This document shows positions 1 through 12,900 of a DNA stretch of 64,000 bases, piece after piece (the first letter of the stretch is position 1; every line of letters begins with the position of its first letter). The position numbers were made by a program, and so were the translations under genes. The stretch is from Sipunculus nudus (lineage: Eukaryota > Annelida > Sipuncula > Golfingiida > Sipunculidae): the NCBI GenBank assembly GCA_026874595.1, contig CM049318.1, forward strand, positions 20,309,456-20,373,455. The letters run 5' to 3'. The notes under the pieces are model-generated. The model was not told the origin of the DNA. It worked only from the letters and a program-made list of their open reading frames with translations, and made no database searches.

Positions 1-30
1 CGCGATATGCTTATTAAATGGACCCCAGGG

Positions 31-199
31 GTAAACCGATAAGACCTCGCAGTCCCTATCCCGACTGCCGGAATGTAGATGGCGTAACTGGTCTGAACCG
101 GTTAAGACCACGTGACCTCTCCCATGAGACTCACATGGAGCTACTAGATATATGCGTTAACAAAAAAACCGCCTCGGAGCTACTGCATTGGAGCTACAC
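31..199 (-). repeat. Candidate 3' LTR piece, similar to 7003-7165
   Basis: This segment and 7003-7165 are recognisably similar over about 165 bp in the same orientation, sharing blocks such as CGTGACCTCTCCC and CCGCCTCGGAGCTACTG. Read on the minus strand both begin TGTAGCT, and copy 2 has a TATATAA-like box. The two flank the BEL/Pao remnant in the direct orientation expected of LTRs. The alternative is two insertions of an unrelated repeat. The window edge may truncate this copy. Confidence 0.4.
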
Positions 200-468
200 T
201 TCCCCTCCGAAATAATCTTTAATTTCTTATCACTTTAAACAACATATAGAATATTATATATTAGAAATAAATTTTATGTATTAAACTATAAGGAACGTGC
301 ACTGACGCAATGTCGATCATGTCAGGCAAACCCAGACTCTTCTTACCTACGGTTGAGGAAGGTCACTCTTAACGAGAAGAGTCAATTCATGGATAGGCTT
401 TTCCAAGAAAGTAGGTTTGGTAAGTCTCTTACCTATTTTCCTGAGGTTAGATGTTCCCATGAGCAACT
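200..468. other. Spacer between integrase remnant and candidate LTR
   Basis: About 270 bp of AT-rich DNA followed by sequence that continues the retroelement 3' end. No gene, clear polypurine tract or RNA gene was recognised. Confidence 0.4.
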
Positions 469-824
469 TCACCTTTCGTACCATTCCCACCTTACTGGGT
501 AGAACTTAAAATCCTCCTCACTGAGAATTACAATATTTCCTACTTGGAGGATCCTCCTGTTTCCTTGCCAATTCTTGCGACACTGTAAAGCAGGAAGATA
601 TTTCTTTCTCCACTCATGCCAAAGTTCATTGGCGAGCAATGAAACCTTTCGCAAACTCTTGCGTGCACGAGTTCACATCTGCTTGCACAAACATAACCCG
701 GCAGAGAAGGGACAACTGAAGACTTCATGGTTAGAAGGTGATTTGGTGTTAGGGGAGTTGGTGCTGTAGGAACACTGAGGGAATCCACTGTCAAAGGTCT
801 CCCATTAAATATTGCACGTGGCAT
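469..824 (-). pseudogene. BEL/Pao integrase C-terminal remnant (DUF5641-like)
   Basis: Two overlapping minus-strand frames encode the end of a BEL/Pao integrase. The first has GRPLT, a proline-threonine stretch and LTPNHLLTMKSS, which in the family follow the integrase core. The second has ANELWHEWRKKYL and a Q-V-G-N-I-V-I-L segment, typical of the C-terminal DNA-binding domain. A frameshift separates them. The retroviral-type integrase catalytic triad lies in the deleted part. Confidence 0.75.
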
Positions 825-841
825 CGCAGCGGATTTGTAGT

Positions 842-1100
842 TTGGCTAGGCTGGTCGATGAACTAAAAACGGTATGGGCATGGAGAAATTCCCATCATCT
901 ACCTAGTGTATTCCATCCTGCGTCACCTTCATCAACTTCATTACGTCCATAGAGATTAACTTATCATCTGACTGACGTTCAGATGAATCAGATTCGAGGA
1001 TCTTGGCAATGGATTTCATTGTCCCGAATGGAGGAACCTCCTTAACCGATGCCTTGAAAACAATTTTGACTTCGTTGCAATCTTTCCTATCAAGAGATTA
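842..1100 (-). pseudogene. BEL/Pao protease-RT linker remnant
   Basis: The minus strand reads V-K-E-V-P-P-F, then I-L-E-S-D, a Ser-Met-Asp segment ending in D-G-I-H, an in-frame stop, and NFSMPIPFLVHRP. In intact BEL/Pao elements this string precedes the reverse transcriptase fingers. Here it stops at another in-frame stop and is replaced by integrase C-terminal sequence within a few tens of bases, marking the deletion junction near 820-842. Confidence 0.6.
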
Positions 1101-1273
1101 TCATGAACCTTTTGCCTAACAGTGGAAGATGTTAGCCCCATAGCATCTCTGTAGTTGTCCGACAAACCTGCGTACCCTACGACACTCTATCCAAGACCTG
1201 TGCATACGGCAAAGGGCTCATTCCCAACACCTGTAGTGCAATGACGTGGTGATAATGCCTGAGGACAGTTGTA

Positions 1274-1600
1274 TCAAATGAGCAGTCCGATCTCACAATT
1301 CAACAAAGGCTGTATCTTTGAAGCATTATCTCTGAGATGGGGCCAACTTCCTGCAATGTCCGGTGTGGAGATGTGGCTTTCGTTCAGAATATAATCCGTT
1401 GAATATGTCGTTGACAAGGGAATCCGAACATCCGAATCATACCCTCGTACTACCAGTTCCTTGTATATCCGACAGCTGATTAGCATATCCGTGGATGTCA
1501 ACGTTCTGACCCGAAGTCGAGGGGCTTCTTGATTTTCACGCTGTGGCCTGTCCGCTAAAGACAAAAATGTTATCTGATTGTGTACCAAAAGTAGCATACA
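1274..1600 (-). pseudogene. BEL/Pao aspartic protease region remnant (DUF1758-like)
   Basis: A long open minus-strand frame carries motifs typical of the region after the BEL/Pao protease active site: LVVRGYDSD, then IPLSTTYS, HISTPDIAGSWPHL, and the C-E-I-G-L-L-I ending. The upstream part with the catalytic Asp is not in the same frame. This element protein would cleave the Gag-Pol precursor; here it is only a fragment. Confidence 0.75.
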
Positions 1601-2479
1601 ATAACTAATCTGAATCAGGTTTATTGCGCGTTGAGATCCATGCAGCAATGAGCATCGGTGAAATCGGTTCCTTGCTTGACCCTGCGTTACAGGTGCCCTT
1701 TCTTGGTTCAGTCTGAGAAGAACTATCATTTTGAGAAACCTTAGTCCTTACAGCACTTACTCAGCTTTCGGACTTGCTTTCACTTCCAGTATTGTGATCC
1801 TCCTTCGTTCTGTCTCCTGCATATATATACGGTGTTTGCTGTTGCAATCTTAATATGTCATTCTATTGTGAGAGTTCTTAGACATGTGTCATGAAGATAA
1901 ACAACCAAAACACAGATTGTGCTTTATAATAAAAATATCTTTTCTCTTTACCTTAATTGCCCGAAAACAATATGCATGAATTGAGTGAGTGATTAAACTT
2001 CTTGCAGAAGGTACAGAATAACCTTTGTACTTCATCAGGTTGAGAATCGGTTACAGGCGCGTTGGCACCGGGTTCCCGTTGTCTTTGCTTTTCGCTTCCT
2101 TCTTTTGGACTTATAGAGGTTAAAGGATCTCACGCAATTTCAGCTTCTACGCTGATAAAACAACTGAATTCTGCAAAACCAGGATAACAACCCTTTCTAT
2201 CTTGGGACGAGCCACTTAGCGTTTCTAAGCATTAATAATATAGTCTGGAAGATGTTGCAATATCTTCGTGGTCTTTTGTTGGTAATTTAAGATACTGAGC
2301 TCCTTAATTTCGTGTCTAGCAGCCTCACACTGCGAGAGGAAATCGCCAAGTTTCCTTAGTCCTTGGCCATCGGAATCCTCGGCCTTTATACAGTTGGCTA
2401 ATCTTTTTCTGAAATGTTGAGATATTGTAAAAGTGTTTCCAAAACGCTCCTAAAGAATCTTTCTTGCCTCTCAGCTATT

Positions 2480-3909
2480 CCAGTTCCTAAAAAGTACCTT
2501 CTGACAGCTTTCTTGGCTTCTATTTAAAGGTATCTCTTTAAGTAATAAATCCTTTCTTGAGGTTTCATGTGAACATGCGATTCCACTAGTGCAGTAAATG
2601 ATGTATTCCAATCTGGATATTCCAAGGAATCTCCGGTGATGATGATAGGCTCTGGAACAGGAGGTCTGTTGAGTGCCAAAGAAACCATGCCTGCGACAAT
2701 TGCTTGATGTCGTCGTTGCCAGCACAGGACGGGTAAAAAAAGGGCGGCACTGGCACGGAGTGTGAAGCCTTGGGGCTATCCTCTGCAGCAGGCTTCTTTG
2801 GTGAATTCTAGTCTCTTGAAAAATATGCACGAAACGGAAGCGGAGGGTTTGTTCTACATGGTGCTTGGACATCTGTTGAAAGCTTTAAGCGCTTGAAGAC
2901 ACAGGATATGCAGCAGACGGTTCTGACATCCATTCTGAGTGAGTTGATAGCTTGATGCGAATGACGTAAAGCTTGTGGATTTTATGTATAATGATGTGAA
3001 CCATTGTAATGTAAACGAGGTCGAGCTGTGAAGTTTTCACTAGCGGTCGGTTCAAACAAATGTCCGGTTGGCAAACGTACAGAAGGCTCTTTCTCAACAG
3101 TCATTACAGGCCTCTGAAGTCTTGAACACACAATCCTTGATGATGCAGAATTGATCTCGAGAGCCTCCAGGTCATTTACTCTGAACTTGGCTTTCTCTAT
3201 CTTAAATTGCTGTTCAATTCAATTTATGTCAAGATTTCGACGGCACTGCTGATTTCTGGCCCCAGTTTCAGCTCGCCTCCTTTCTTCTTCTTGGCGAATT
3301 CTGGCCTTAGCTTCAGCTCGGCTCCTATTTTCTTCAATATCAAGCTGCTTCAACTCTTTTTCTAAAATTTCTTCTTCTCGAGTTCTAGCTTGTTCGGCCT
3401 AAGGTGCTGCTGCCTTGGCAGAAGCTTCTTGTCTTCTGGACAGTGTCGATGAACACTTATTGTGTCTTGATAACTTAGAGGCTCGAGTTTGAAATGATCC
3501 TAATGATATGGTACTCTGAACATCTTCTTTGCGAAGATTTCGCTCGATTTGTTTGACATTTTGGTCAACTATTGAACAGGTGCGAACAATGGCTGTCACT
3601 ATGTCCTTTGAAGGTTCTTCCATTGAAAGGTCATGGACTCTCATAGAAATCTATCAGCTCGTAACATTTATCTATCAGATTTTCCAAAATGTCTCTAGAT
3701 AAATCAGCGGTTTGCCTTTTAAAAATGATCTCATTGGGTCCGTCATAGGAAATATAAAACTGGGTCTCTAGTTCTTGTTACTTACCTTCTCTTACCTTTT
3801 CGGTTGGTTTTGTCTTCCTGCTAGACCGCCATAACTCTTGCATTGAATTACCTTTAGCGTAAGGTATGTCTTTGCTATCTATTTGATCAGTTTCTTCATT
3901 GCTACTCAT
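2480..3909 (-). pseudogene. BEL/Pao Gag remnant (DUF1759-like)
   Basis: Translation from the methionine at 3909 (MSSNEETDQID) gives an open stretch broken after about 43 codons, then further Gag-like sequence in shifted frames. Around 3270-3400 the frame is rich in Glu, Arg and Lys and looks like a coiled coil. Around 2530-2690 the motif LNRPPVPEP, followed by a G-D-x-L-E-Y-P-x-W pattern and a Y-Y-L-K-R-Y tail, is characteristic of the DUF1759 Gag region of BEL/Pao elements. The frames cannot be joined without several frameshifts, so this is a pseudogene. Gag would form the particle that packages element RNA. Confidence 0.75.
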
Positions 3910-5503
3910 ATTAAAAGACAATGATATAAGAACATGAGATTGACTCGAAATGGCCAAATACTGCGTCTATGCAAACTACACAAATGTGTGTAAGTATTCT
4001 CGATGAACAGACAGTTAAGATCCCTAACCAGATGAATCCCAAAGGAGAAGCACACTAGAGCAAGGTGATCGATCAGCAGTAACTAATTTAGGAAGAATCT
4101 GTCTAATTACGACTAGATAGGCAGTACCAGTTTAGGGTAGCCAAGGTCAAAGAACTGAAAATTTAATCCTTTCATTAACTAATTAATACAAGAGGAAAAT
4201 GTGATATCTTGGTTCTACTTGGATACTTGCAATATACCTATCTACCTATAGTATGAATTACAAATACTATGAAACACTAGCGCCACCCGTTGTTGTATTT
4301 GAAGATTTCATTCAAGCACGTTGTAATGTTATTTCAACTAACTTGGATCCAATGAATTGATGTCTATATAACCACACAGACAAAAATCTAAATAGTAGTC
4401 ATACTGGTTCAACATTACAATATTTAACTTGCTGATAGAAGCAGATACATATTATGTGTTATGGCTAGCACTTGATATATTACAGTTATATAATTGTTAC
4501 AATATGTTCTTTTTCGTAGAGGTAACCACCTCCAATATTTTTGTTTTTAACAATGGTCATGAAACAGTATTTACTAATCTATGTTCACAGGCATAAAGTC
4601 AGACTGTTTCATGTACATTATGTGAACCTGTGAAGAATATGTATCTTACTAGTACAGTATGTTAAGTGTCTGTACTTTAACCACAGTGGTACAAATATAG
4701 AAGTCTTTGTTATGCAGTCACAATATTTTGTAGTCCGTTTCCTTTTACAACTGCAGTATAAATCTATGAACAATTGAGAAGTCTAATCAAAATATTGATA
4801 AGGAAGAGGCAGGATCATATTGATCAGAGGTCACAATGAGTTGAATATATTAAATAATAGTATAGAATATATAATCAGTTAACAATAGTACATGCATGGT
4901 TATGTCAATGATAAAATCAACAGATTGGTTGAACAAGTCTAGTTCTGTAAGCAGGCGAGTTCAGATTAAAGGTTCCAAAAAGAAACAAGTTTACTGATGC
5001 TGGGAGTCACTATTATGTAGGTATTTGATTTCAGCGGTTGATACAGGAAATTTCTTTACTCAGCTGTTGTTAGAGACAGATTTAAAATGTTGAATAATAC
5101 TCCAAATCATATGAGATGCTGATGTGTCATGAAAACTGATATGCACATGTATATGGTTACATGAAAAAACAGTGCAACACATAATGCAGCTTGTTGAAGG
5201 ATATCAGTCATCTGTAAAATACTATGTTTAGTGAACAACAGTAATTCATAACTTGTCTAGAGTGTGCTGACAGTCAAGTGTTCTTTATCCGATGTCTTCA
5301 TTGGTCTCGAATATAAATGTTCTGGTTTGATGATGGATGGGTTCCCGTGACCTATCTTGACTGTTAGCAGATTAAACTCTATAAACTCTCACAGGAATGC
5401 GTATCGGGTTTGACTGCAGCATGAAATGTTTATCAAAATTCACTTTCGAGTTTCACTGTAGCTCCCGCCATCATCCACAAAAAGCTTAAAGAGTCCAGGT
5501 ACT
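3910..5503. other. AT-rich intergenic DNA, no gene recognised
   Basis: Upstream side of the Gag remnant, where a 5' UTR and LTR would be expected in an intact element. No open frame of interest, tRNA or clear repeat pair was seen. Part of it may be retroelement leader sequence. Confidence 0.5.
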
Positions 5504-6200
5504 ACGCTCCCGAGGCAGCAGAAATCTTGCGCCTCTAAAGAAGCAACCGATTTTCACGCTGCCAGCTTTGACCGTTTATGATATATTTAGACACCAGATG
5601 GCGGTTCGTTTTCCACTGAAATAAACGTGCGTATGATGTGACAAACATCCAATCAGATGCCAATAAACAAAAACTCGACAGGCATCCTGGCTCCGCCCAT
5701 TGCTGCGCTTCAAGCGCCGCTTATTGAGTTTCCGGTCGAATTTAAATTGCTCCCTCTGCATTCTCGCATCATCGACCGATTCGATTATGACATTATGACT
5801 GTGTTAGCGTAGCCATGTATCTGTTGTCTGCAGAACTGAAACCAGCAAGCGAGGTGTGCACGCAGCCTTTGTTGTTACGTTTCCTTTGAATTACAGCCCA
5901 TCGGCCGAGCACCTATGTGCCCAAGGCCCTAAGCAAACCACGTCAGGGGCAATTCTCTCTGAGCCTGTGGCCTGTTCAGACGGTTACGCTGGGGGATGAG
6001 CTGTCACTCAAAAAGAAATTAATATGATTTGCTCTTTGTATTCCTTGCTTGGCTTTGTCTTTCAGCACAAGGTCTCATCTGATTGGACAAAAATACAGTG
6101 CTCCCCTCTGGTGTTGCAATTCAGGATACGAGGTCATAACAAACAGCGCCTTACGATATAGGTAATAGCCCTATAGGTAAAGCGCTGTGTAAAGAGCGTA
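5504..6200 (+). repeat. Dispersed ~690 bp repeat, copy A
   Basis: Nearly the whole segment recurs at 44510-45191 in the same orientation. It begins ACGCTCCCGAGGCAGC and ends near GCGCTGTGTAAAGAGCGTA. Identity looks high by eye apart from short indels, for example a block near 5705-5740 missing from copy B. No transposase, terminal inverted repeat or tRNA-like head was recognised. It may be a non-autonomous element, an LTR or a segmental copy. The sharp shared ends favour a mobile element. Confidence 0.8.
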
Positions 6201-7002
6201 TCCAGGTACGGTTTAACTGGTCTTTATTTTCACTAACATCTTTAAATTGTAATAGTGGATCCACTGTCTATCTTCTTGAGAGGGTAGCCTTTTAAGCCAC
6301 TATTACCATGTAATCGTACAGACCATTTTTTGTGCCGCACATACCGTGTAACTTTAGTTTGTGACCACACATACCGTGAAAGTGAAAACACACAAAGTGA
6401 TTACTTAAAATTACCCAATAAAGATATCGCTGAAGGTAACAACACTTTACAGTTATAATAAGCTTTATGACTTGATCATATAAAAGTAAGCTTCTGTTAA
6501 TCAAAGTATGATTACATATTGTATGACGTACAAATTAAGTGGATTAATAAAAGGCTATACTTATTGACAAATAATATTAGTATCCGTATTAATAAATCTA
6601 ATAAACTAACTATTTAGTGCCATGTTTGTCTATATATTTGATATTCTTAAAACGTTTTCAAGACGAACCGTATGGTAGCGCCATCTATGGAGCTAGTCCC
6701 AATCTACCGTGATATTCTTATAAAATATGGACCCAAGGCTTAAACATGTGTTTACGTTCAAAAATACTAGAAATTCTAGGAAAATCAAGAGTAATACGGA
6801 AAAAATATAATGGTCACTCCGATCATTCCATATGTTAGTATATCAAAGCTCTAAGGTCACGCTAACAAGTAACAAACAGGCGGGGGGGGGTACGTACAAG
6901 CTATTGACAAAGGAAAACTACGAAGTAAAGATCATAAATAAAGGAATATCATAGATAATACGAAGCAAGAAAACACATTTACCTCGTTGATGTACTTCTT
7001 AA
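6201..7002. other. Intergenic DNA between repeat copy A and candidate LTR
   Basis: AT-rich with one G-run near 6881. A short imperfect repeat, CACATACCGTG, occurs twice around 6340-6380. No gene was recognised. Confidence 0.4.
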
Positions 7003-7165
7003 ACGATAAGATCTAAGCAGCCCCTCTGCTGACTGCCGAAATGCAAATGGCGAAACTGGTCTTCACGGGTTGAGACAACGTGACCTCTCCCGTGTGGTTC
7101 ACAGGTAGCTATCATTAATATGCTTATATAAAACCGCCTCGGAGCTACTGCTTGGCAGCTACATA
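7003..7165 (-). repeat. Candidate 5' LTR piece, similar to 31-199
   Basis: Partner of the repeat at 31-199, clearly diverged. If it is the 5' LTR of the BEL/Pao remnant, about 3 kb of later insertions, including the dispersed repeat at 5504-6200, separate it from the Gag start. Minus-strand reading starts TGTAGCTGCC and includes a TATATAA-like box consistent with an LTR promoter. Confidence 0.35.
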
Positions 7166-7871
7166 ATATATGCTCAGTAAACTTTTCGATAAACTAAATA
7201 TGTATGTTATAATAGTTGACTGAATATATATACCTTTAATACTTTTTTCACTGACGGTGTTTTCGGACTAGACTGACAGCCTTGTTGAATGTTTGAACGT
7301 CGAGATACATCTCACCATATTATATAGCAATCAGCAACATACTAATTACAGCAAGTGGGACAACTTTATAAAAGTTCAAACATCACCCCCCAACGCCCAC
7401 CCCTATTTTACCGTGACCCAATATGTACTTTGTTTAGATATTAAAATAAATTGAGACGGCTTTTCAAAGTACACGTGGTGAAACAAAAATAAAAGTATCC
7501 TTCATTTTAATATTCGGTTAGGACCAGTTATGAAGAAATGTTAAAGGTACATAAACATTTGCAATAATATGTGCATTTTCTCAGGCATTTAATTCCTTCT
7601 GGGTCAATACAAAACATTCCTAGTAAAATCATCCCGGCACATTGTTAATTTATAGCTATACTATTCAAATTATTTGGAAACCATTTTGTTTAAGGAACTA
7701 CAGCTAGGATGCTCCCTTTTGATTTTAATTCATGAAAGTTAAGTATCCTTCTTCAAGAACAGCGGGCGTGACAATGCGTGGACCACATTTGATGAAGGGA
7801 GCTCTGTCACCGGTTCATGAAACAGACCTCGGGATATCATATTCATGAATTCAATTATTTATATTTTTCAG
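7166..7871. other. Region upstream of the plus-strand P450 exon 2
   Basis: The first P450 exon should lie here or further upstream. A frame starting with Met, running about 20 hydrophobic residues and ending in phase 2 before a GT donor was looked for and not found. Exon 1 is therefore distant, lost or too diverged to see. Confidence 0.4.
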
Positions 7872-9919
7872 TCACGGGACATGGACCTTCAGCATCTTTT
7901 CTCAGATCGGCCTCCCGGGACCTAAGCCCACACCGTACTTTGGAAATCTATTAGGTTTCTTCCGTTGGGTAGGTGACTTTTTATAAACTAATTATATCGA
8001 AATATGATAACCATTTTTTTATATTCATATCTTAATAATAAAAAAACATAACAATTGAGCAAACAAACGCATTTTCAGAATATCTTCATTTATTGTAACA
8101 CTCGACAACCAAAGGTGGCTCACTCTAACTGGGTAATTATAATAACTTATTTTTGTATCATATTCAAACGTAATACGACAATTAATGATATTTTCACTCA
8201 TGTAGGTTTCAGGATTAAAAGTGTATTTGCTCTATGTAATTACCTGCACTTTATATGTTATATGAATATAAAATAATTTGTTTGTTTGATTTAACCATCG
8301 TGTATTTCCAGGGATGCTACCAATATATTTGGTATATATACATTATAGTTTTATATGTAAACTTTGCATAACAGGGTCGGCGACAATTTAACCGTGACCT
8401 TGCCAAAAAGTATGGCGACATCGTTGGGTAGGTTTTAGAGAAATTTTACTATGATTTGAATTAAAAATGTCCAATACTTTTAGAAAAAAGCTTTTTATTC
8501 ATTTTTCTAAAGTTCAAAAGATATTCTGCATTAAGACCAGGGAATCTAGACATCTAGAGAAACCGCTTGTTTTAATTCGAATCCAGTCAGCAATTCGAAT
8601 TGTGTTAAGTAAATTTCTGTTCTTGTATTCTTCTTAATGATAATTTTCCTTGAAAAAATTGAAAGTTAATACAAACATTACAAGAGATCTAATTATAAGA
8701 CTAATATATATTGCAATAATTTATCTAAATCGAATAAAGTACACTTTTTTAATATATGTGTTTTTCGATCGATGTTAATGATCAAAGATAGTTAAAATAG
8801 CTGTATAACATTTCTACAATACGTGTACCCCTATTTTAATACAGGTTTTATGAGGGACGTCAGCCAGTAGTTCAGATCTCCAACCCAGAACTTCTGAAGC
8901 AAATATTGATAAAAGATTTCAATAACTTCGTCAACCGCAGAGTAAGTGTGCCCTTTTTTATCATATCCTTCCATTGATGGTTCCAGCTTTTTGGTCTACC
9001 CTGTAAGTGTCCAGGCTTTTAGAAATTGAAGAATGCAGCAACAAAGCTTGTAACTGATTCCAGAACGTTTCCACATAATAAACATACTCAAGGAAATACT
9101 GGCTTATTGTTTTTGCTTCGGAGCGCATTGAGTTTAAAAAGTTATTATTGAAATACGAGACCATAAATGACCTTTAAAGCCATATATTAGAAAACGTCAG
9201 GCTGAAGAAAATTATCGAGTCCTGGAGCCCTTACATTCTTAAGAAGAGCTCCTTTGGAAAGTGAGGCCTCGAGTACTTGCAACACCTAAATATTATTCTA
9301 ACGTTTAAGGCTGTTCATACCTTGCAATTACCACATCCACGGCTTTTAAACCTTTGCCTGTCAAATTAACAGAGATTTGCTCTGACATTTTTTTTTTTGG
9401 TACACTGATTTATATACATTACTTGGTAGAAAGTTAAGTCGTCACCAAGTGAGATTTTAACTTATTTTCCATCACTAAATGTTTGCCCATTTATATTTAC
9501 AGTGTTGCCATTGCAATGAGTACTCGAATCCGAGTCGGGTTATGCTTGTCGAGTACTCGAATCCAATATTTCATCCCCGTTTCGGCCCTAGTTCACAGGT
9601 TATCTGAGCTTGAACCTTTAGTTAATTATAATTCCTGAGGCAAGAATTGTAATGTGTCGTTCAAGAGTATTCTTCACAGTATCGTCGAGGCTTTTCATCA
9701 GTCTCCGCACACCGTTAGTTATTCACAATCAACTGCTTCATTAAGAACAAATATTAAAACTCAAATCTATGGATCAGCTGTTGGTTGCTCTTATAAAAAA
9801 AATATTCAGTTATTAAATAATAATTTTTGTACTCTTAGCCATGATTTAGCACATTCTGTTTCCAGTTTTTACGTCATTTTTAAGGATAAATTTTTGAAAC
9901 AACACTGTTTAAATGGAAC

Positions 9920-9979
<60 letters not shown>

Positions 9980-12900
9980 TATACCTGTGGTGAATTAACC
10001 AATGCATCTTTCATTGGTGAAACGTGCACAATCAATTTAAACACCTTTGTCATTTAAAAGCCACATTTTTAAAGGCGTCCGTTTTATGTAAATCAGATAT
10101 GCTAATGATTCGAATCTGTATTCTTTCTATTTAAGCTCTTCGACAACTTCGATGCTCCTTTAGATATCTCGCTAAGTGGGCTGAAGGGCGACCACTGGAA
10201 GCGCGTGCGCAATTTGTTGACTCCGGTATTCACAACAGGCAAACTAAAACAGGTTAGATGATTCAACAATAAAATACATTTTCGATTTAATACACTCTTC
10301 TGATACTATAAATAATCCATTTATGGTACTGCGTATCTATGTTATTAATATTACAAATGATTATGCCATTAAGTACTTCATACTGAAACCAAGGGGGCTC
10401 CGCCTTCGCTTATGGTCAGTGAATGTTTCAGATGACAAACCAGATAAGCTCATGTGGACACTCGGTGATACAGTTCTTAAATGAACAGGCAGAAAAGCAA
10501 GAGATGTTCGACTTGGGCAGGTATGTGAGAGATTCAGTTTGTTATGTTTCATGTATAGTGGTGGTATGCTCATCCAACATCCAGCAAGCGTCATCTGGGT
10601 TTAAGACCGCACAAAACAAAACATGGCGACCAGAGGGATACCTTTGAATTGCTTCCAATGAATAAATCGCACAGTTTAATAGGGCAACGGGAATACAGCA
10701 CGAATATAATCTGATAATCAAAATTCAATCTAGAGAGTTACGCTGATATTTGGCCCGTACCAGCAGACATTCGATGAACAAGGTAGCATAAATGTTAAAT
10801 TATATATAGTTGTGTGTGTGTGTAAGTAAATGTGACATGACAGCAAATACTGTGCTGCATTCGGCAAATATACGGCCTCATTGATGTTTGAATGATATAA
10901 TGAATGTTTCTATAAGAATGGACTTGCTTCAACCTAAACAAAAAACGCAACTGTTAACTTAAAGAGGGTTTTCGAATATAAGTTTTGCCTTTGCTGATCA
11001 TATTAGGTAACTGATCAGTAATTAAAAGAATAAACGGGCATAAAGGTTCTCGTTTGACGGCGGCGGTACTGTTTTTTTTATGGGGGGGACAAGGAGAAAG
11101 AATATATTGGGATGTTGGCGGCATTCTTCCCGGTATTTCATAGTAAATATTAAAAATGTCTGCTGCTTTCGCTGGTATGATTTACATGTCGATACACAGT
11201 AGATGAATTGATTAATTCCTGCAAAAGAAATATATAATATCTTGAATGAGAAAGGAATAAATCATAAATAAGAAACTAACACATGTTACTTTAATACAGT
11301 TTCCATAAATTATAATTTACAGATGTGCTATGGCCTTTTCTCTGGACGTTATAGCTTCCACCTCTTTTGGCATTGATACCAACGCTGTAAACAACCCAAA
11401 TGACGAGTTTGTTAGACACATTCACAGCATAATGTCGCCAGGGATTCTGGTGGTTATAAGCCTCTGTGAGTTTATTGTTTCTTCTGATAAATGTACCTTT
11501 CGTGAAAGGCAGCTATACAACTGCTGCACTAAAATTTATGAGGTTTTGCTTTCCCTGGACGCTAGTACTTTCATTTTATAATTTAATACAAATAATTCCT
11601 TCTCAGAAAAGTAAGAATTAGGAAATATGGTACACGTGAACATGTTGACAAGCTGATAAAAACATGTTATTGACGGTTTTAGATTGCATGGAAGTAGAAA
11701 GGAGTCTACCTGATCGTGATAAGAACCTATAGAGCAACGCCATTTTTTTTTAATGCAAATGAATTCTTTGATTTGTCGCGTGATGTGTTTTTTAACATAA
11801 TTGGATTACGATCGGCGGCCATTTTAGGAGTAATTTTGGCATATAACCCCATCCTAACAGAGCCTGTGCCGAGGAGGTTTTGCATGTCCTTTTACTCCTG
11901 CATGACAGTTCTTTATCTAGTGAGCAATTTACCACATGATCACTTATCCCTGCTTTTCTGTTTGATTAAATTACTAACATAAAACTAACGATTTGGTTGA
12001 GACAGGCATGAAAGCAGGAAAACTTATGTTCTGGTAAAAGAAAATCAACTCTTCTTAAGACATTCCTATTATCTTCACTGCACCGGTATTTTAAATCAAT
12101 TTTAAGTATTCTGTAAGCAGTAGTAGTAGCAATAATAATAGATGATGTAGCAGCAGTATTAGAACAAATATTATAATTGGTAGTAGGGGACGCAGTACTA
12201 GCAGATTTTAAATACATGTAGTAGAAGTAGTAGTAGTAGAGTAGTAGCAGCGGCAATAATCAACCTGATAGACAATATTACGAAGAACACGGTGATAACT
12301 AAGATGGAACAAGGTCGCACTAATTTTCAACCTAATTTCTTTACTTCCAGTTTTTCCTACCCGGATTTTTAAGTCTTTCCGAAAACTCTTCGGCCTGAGC
12401 ATGTTTCCAAAAGAGTCGATCGACTTTTTCCGGAATATCATTCACAAGCTCCTGCGCCAGAAAACTCAAGTCAGTCTATTACTTTCATATCGTCAGAACA
12501 ACAGACATTGTTGTTAGAGAAAAAACTTAATTTGATTTATTTTGTCTTTTTTATGCATCTAACCATTCAGTGCAGAATCTTTGTCTGTTTAACATAAATT
12601 TATTTGTAACTTATAGTTTTAACATAAAGTATGACCATAAGTACGCCCAGCCAGGTTTAAGCTTCCACTCTTTGAACGAGTGTCCTGGTCATCATAAGTG
12701 CATATAATGTTGGATATCGCGAACGTGCTTTTGATTAAAGCCTGGCGTCAGTTTAACATAAAACGTAAAATATTGGTATGTATGTGTAGGTCGAAAATTA
12801 GTATGGAGACCCATAGACATTTCCTTCAATGTCAGTTTATGGTCTTATGGCATGGGTCTAGTTTACATAGTATATAGTAGGGGCCAGTCCACAGGAGTAT

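Larger units (their letters stand above)
469..3909 (-). mobile_element. Degenerate, internally deleted BEL/Pao LTR retroelement
   Basis: Read on the minus strand, pieces of a BEL/Pao polyprotein appear in the correct order: a Gag start at 3909, a coiled-coil segment, a DUF1759-like Gag segment, a DUF1758-like aspartic protease segment, the protease/RT linker, and the C-terminal integrase segment (DUF5641-like). Stops and frameshifts interrupt every part. The linker, which ends near 842, is followed at once by integrase C-terminal sequence, so most of reverse transcriptase, RNase H and the integrase core are missing. The copy is non-autonomous and long dead. Family assignment rests on recognised protein motifs in several frames; exact ends are not determined. 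Confidence 0.8.

Noticed and set aside
2471-2872. 133-residue minus-strand frame as a separate gene
   Set aside because: It is an out-of-frame shadow of the BEL/Pao Gag remnant; the frame with family motifs is a different one.
9654-9998. 114-residue plus-strand frame ending in poly-leucine
   Set aside because: The leucine tract is a translated TTA microsatellite and the frame lies in a P450 intron.
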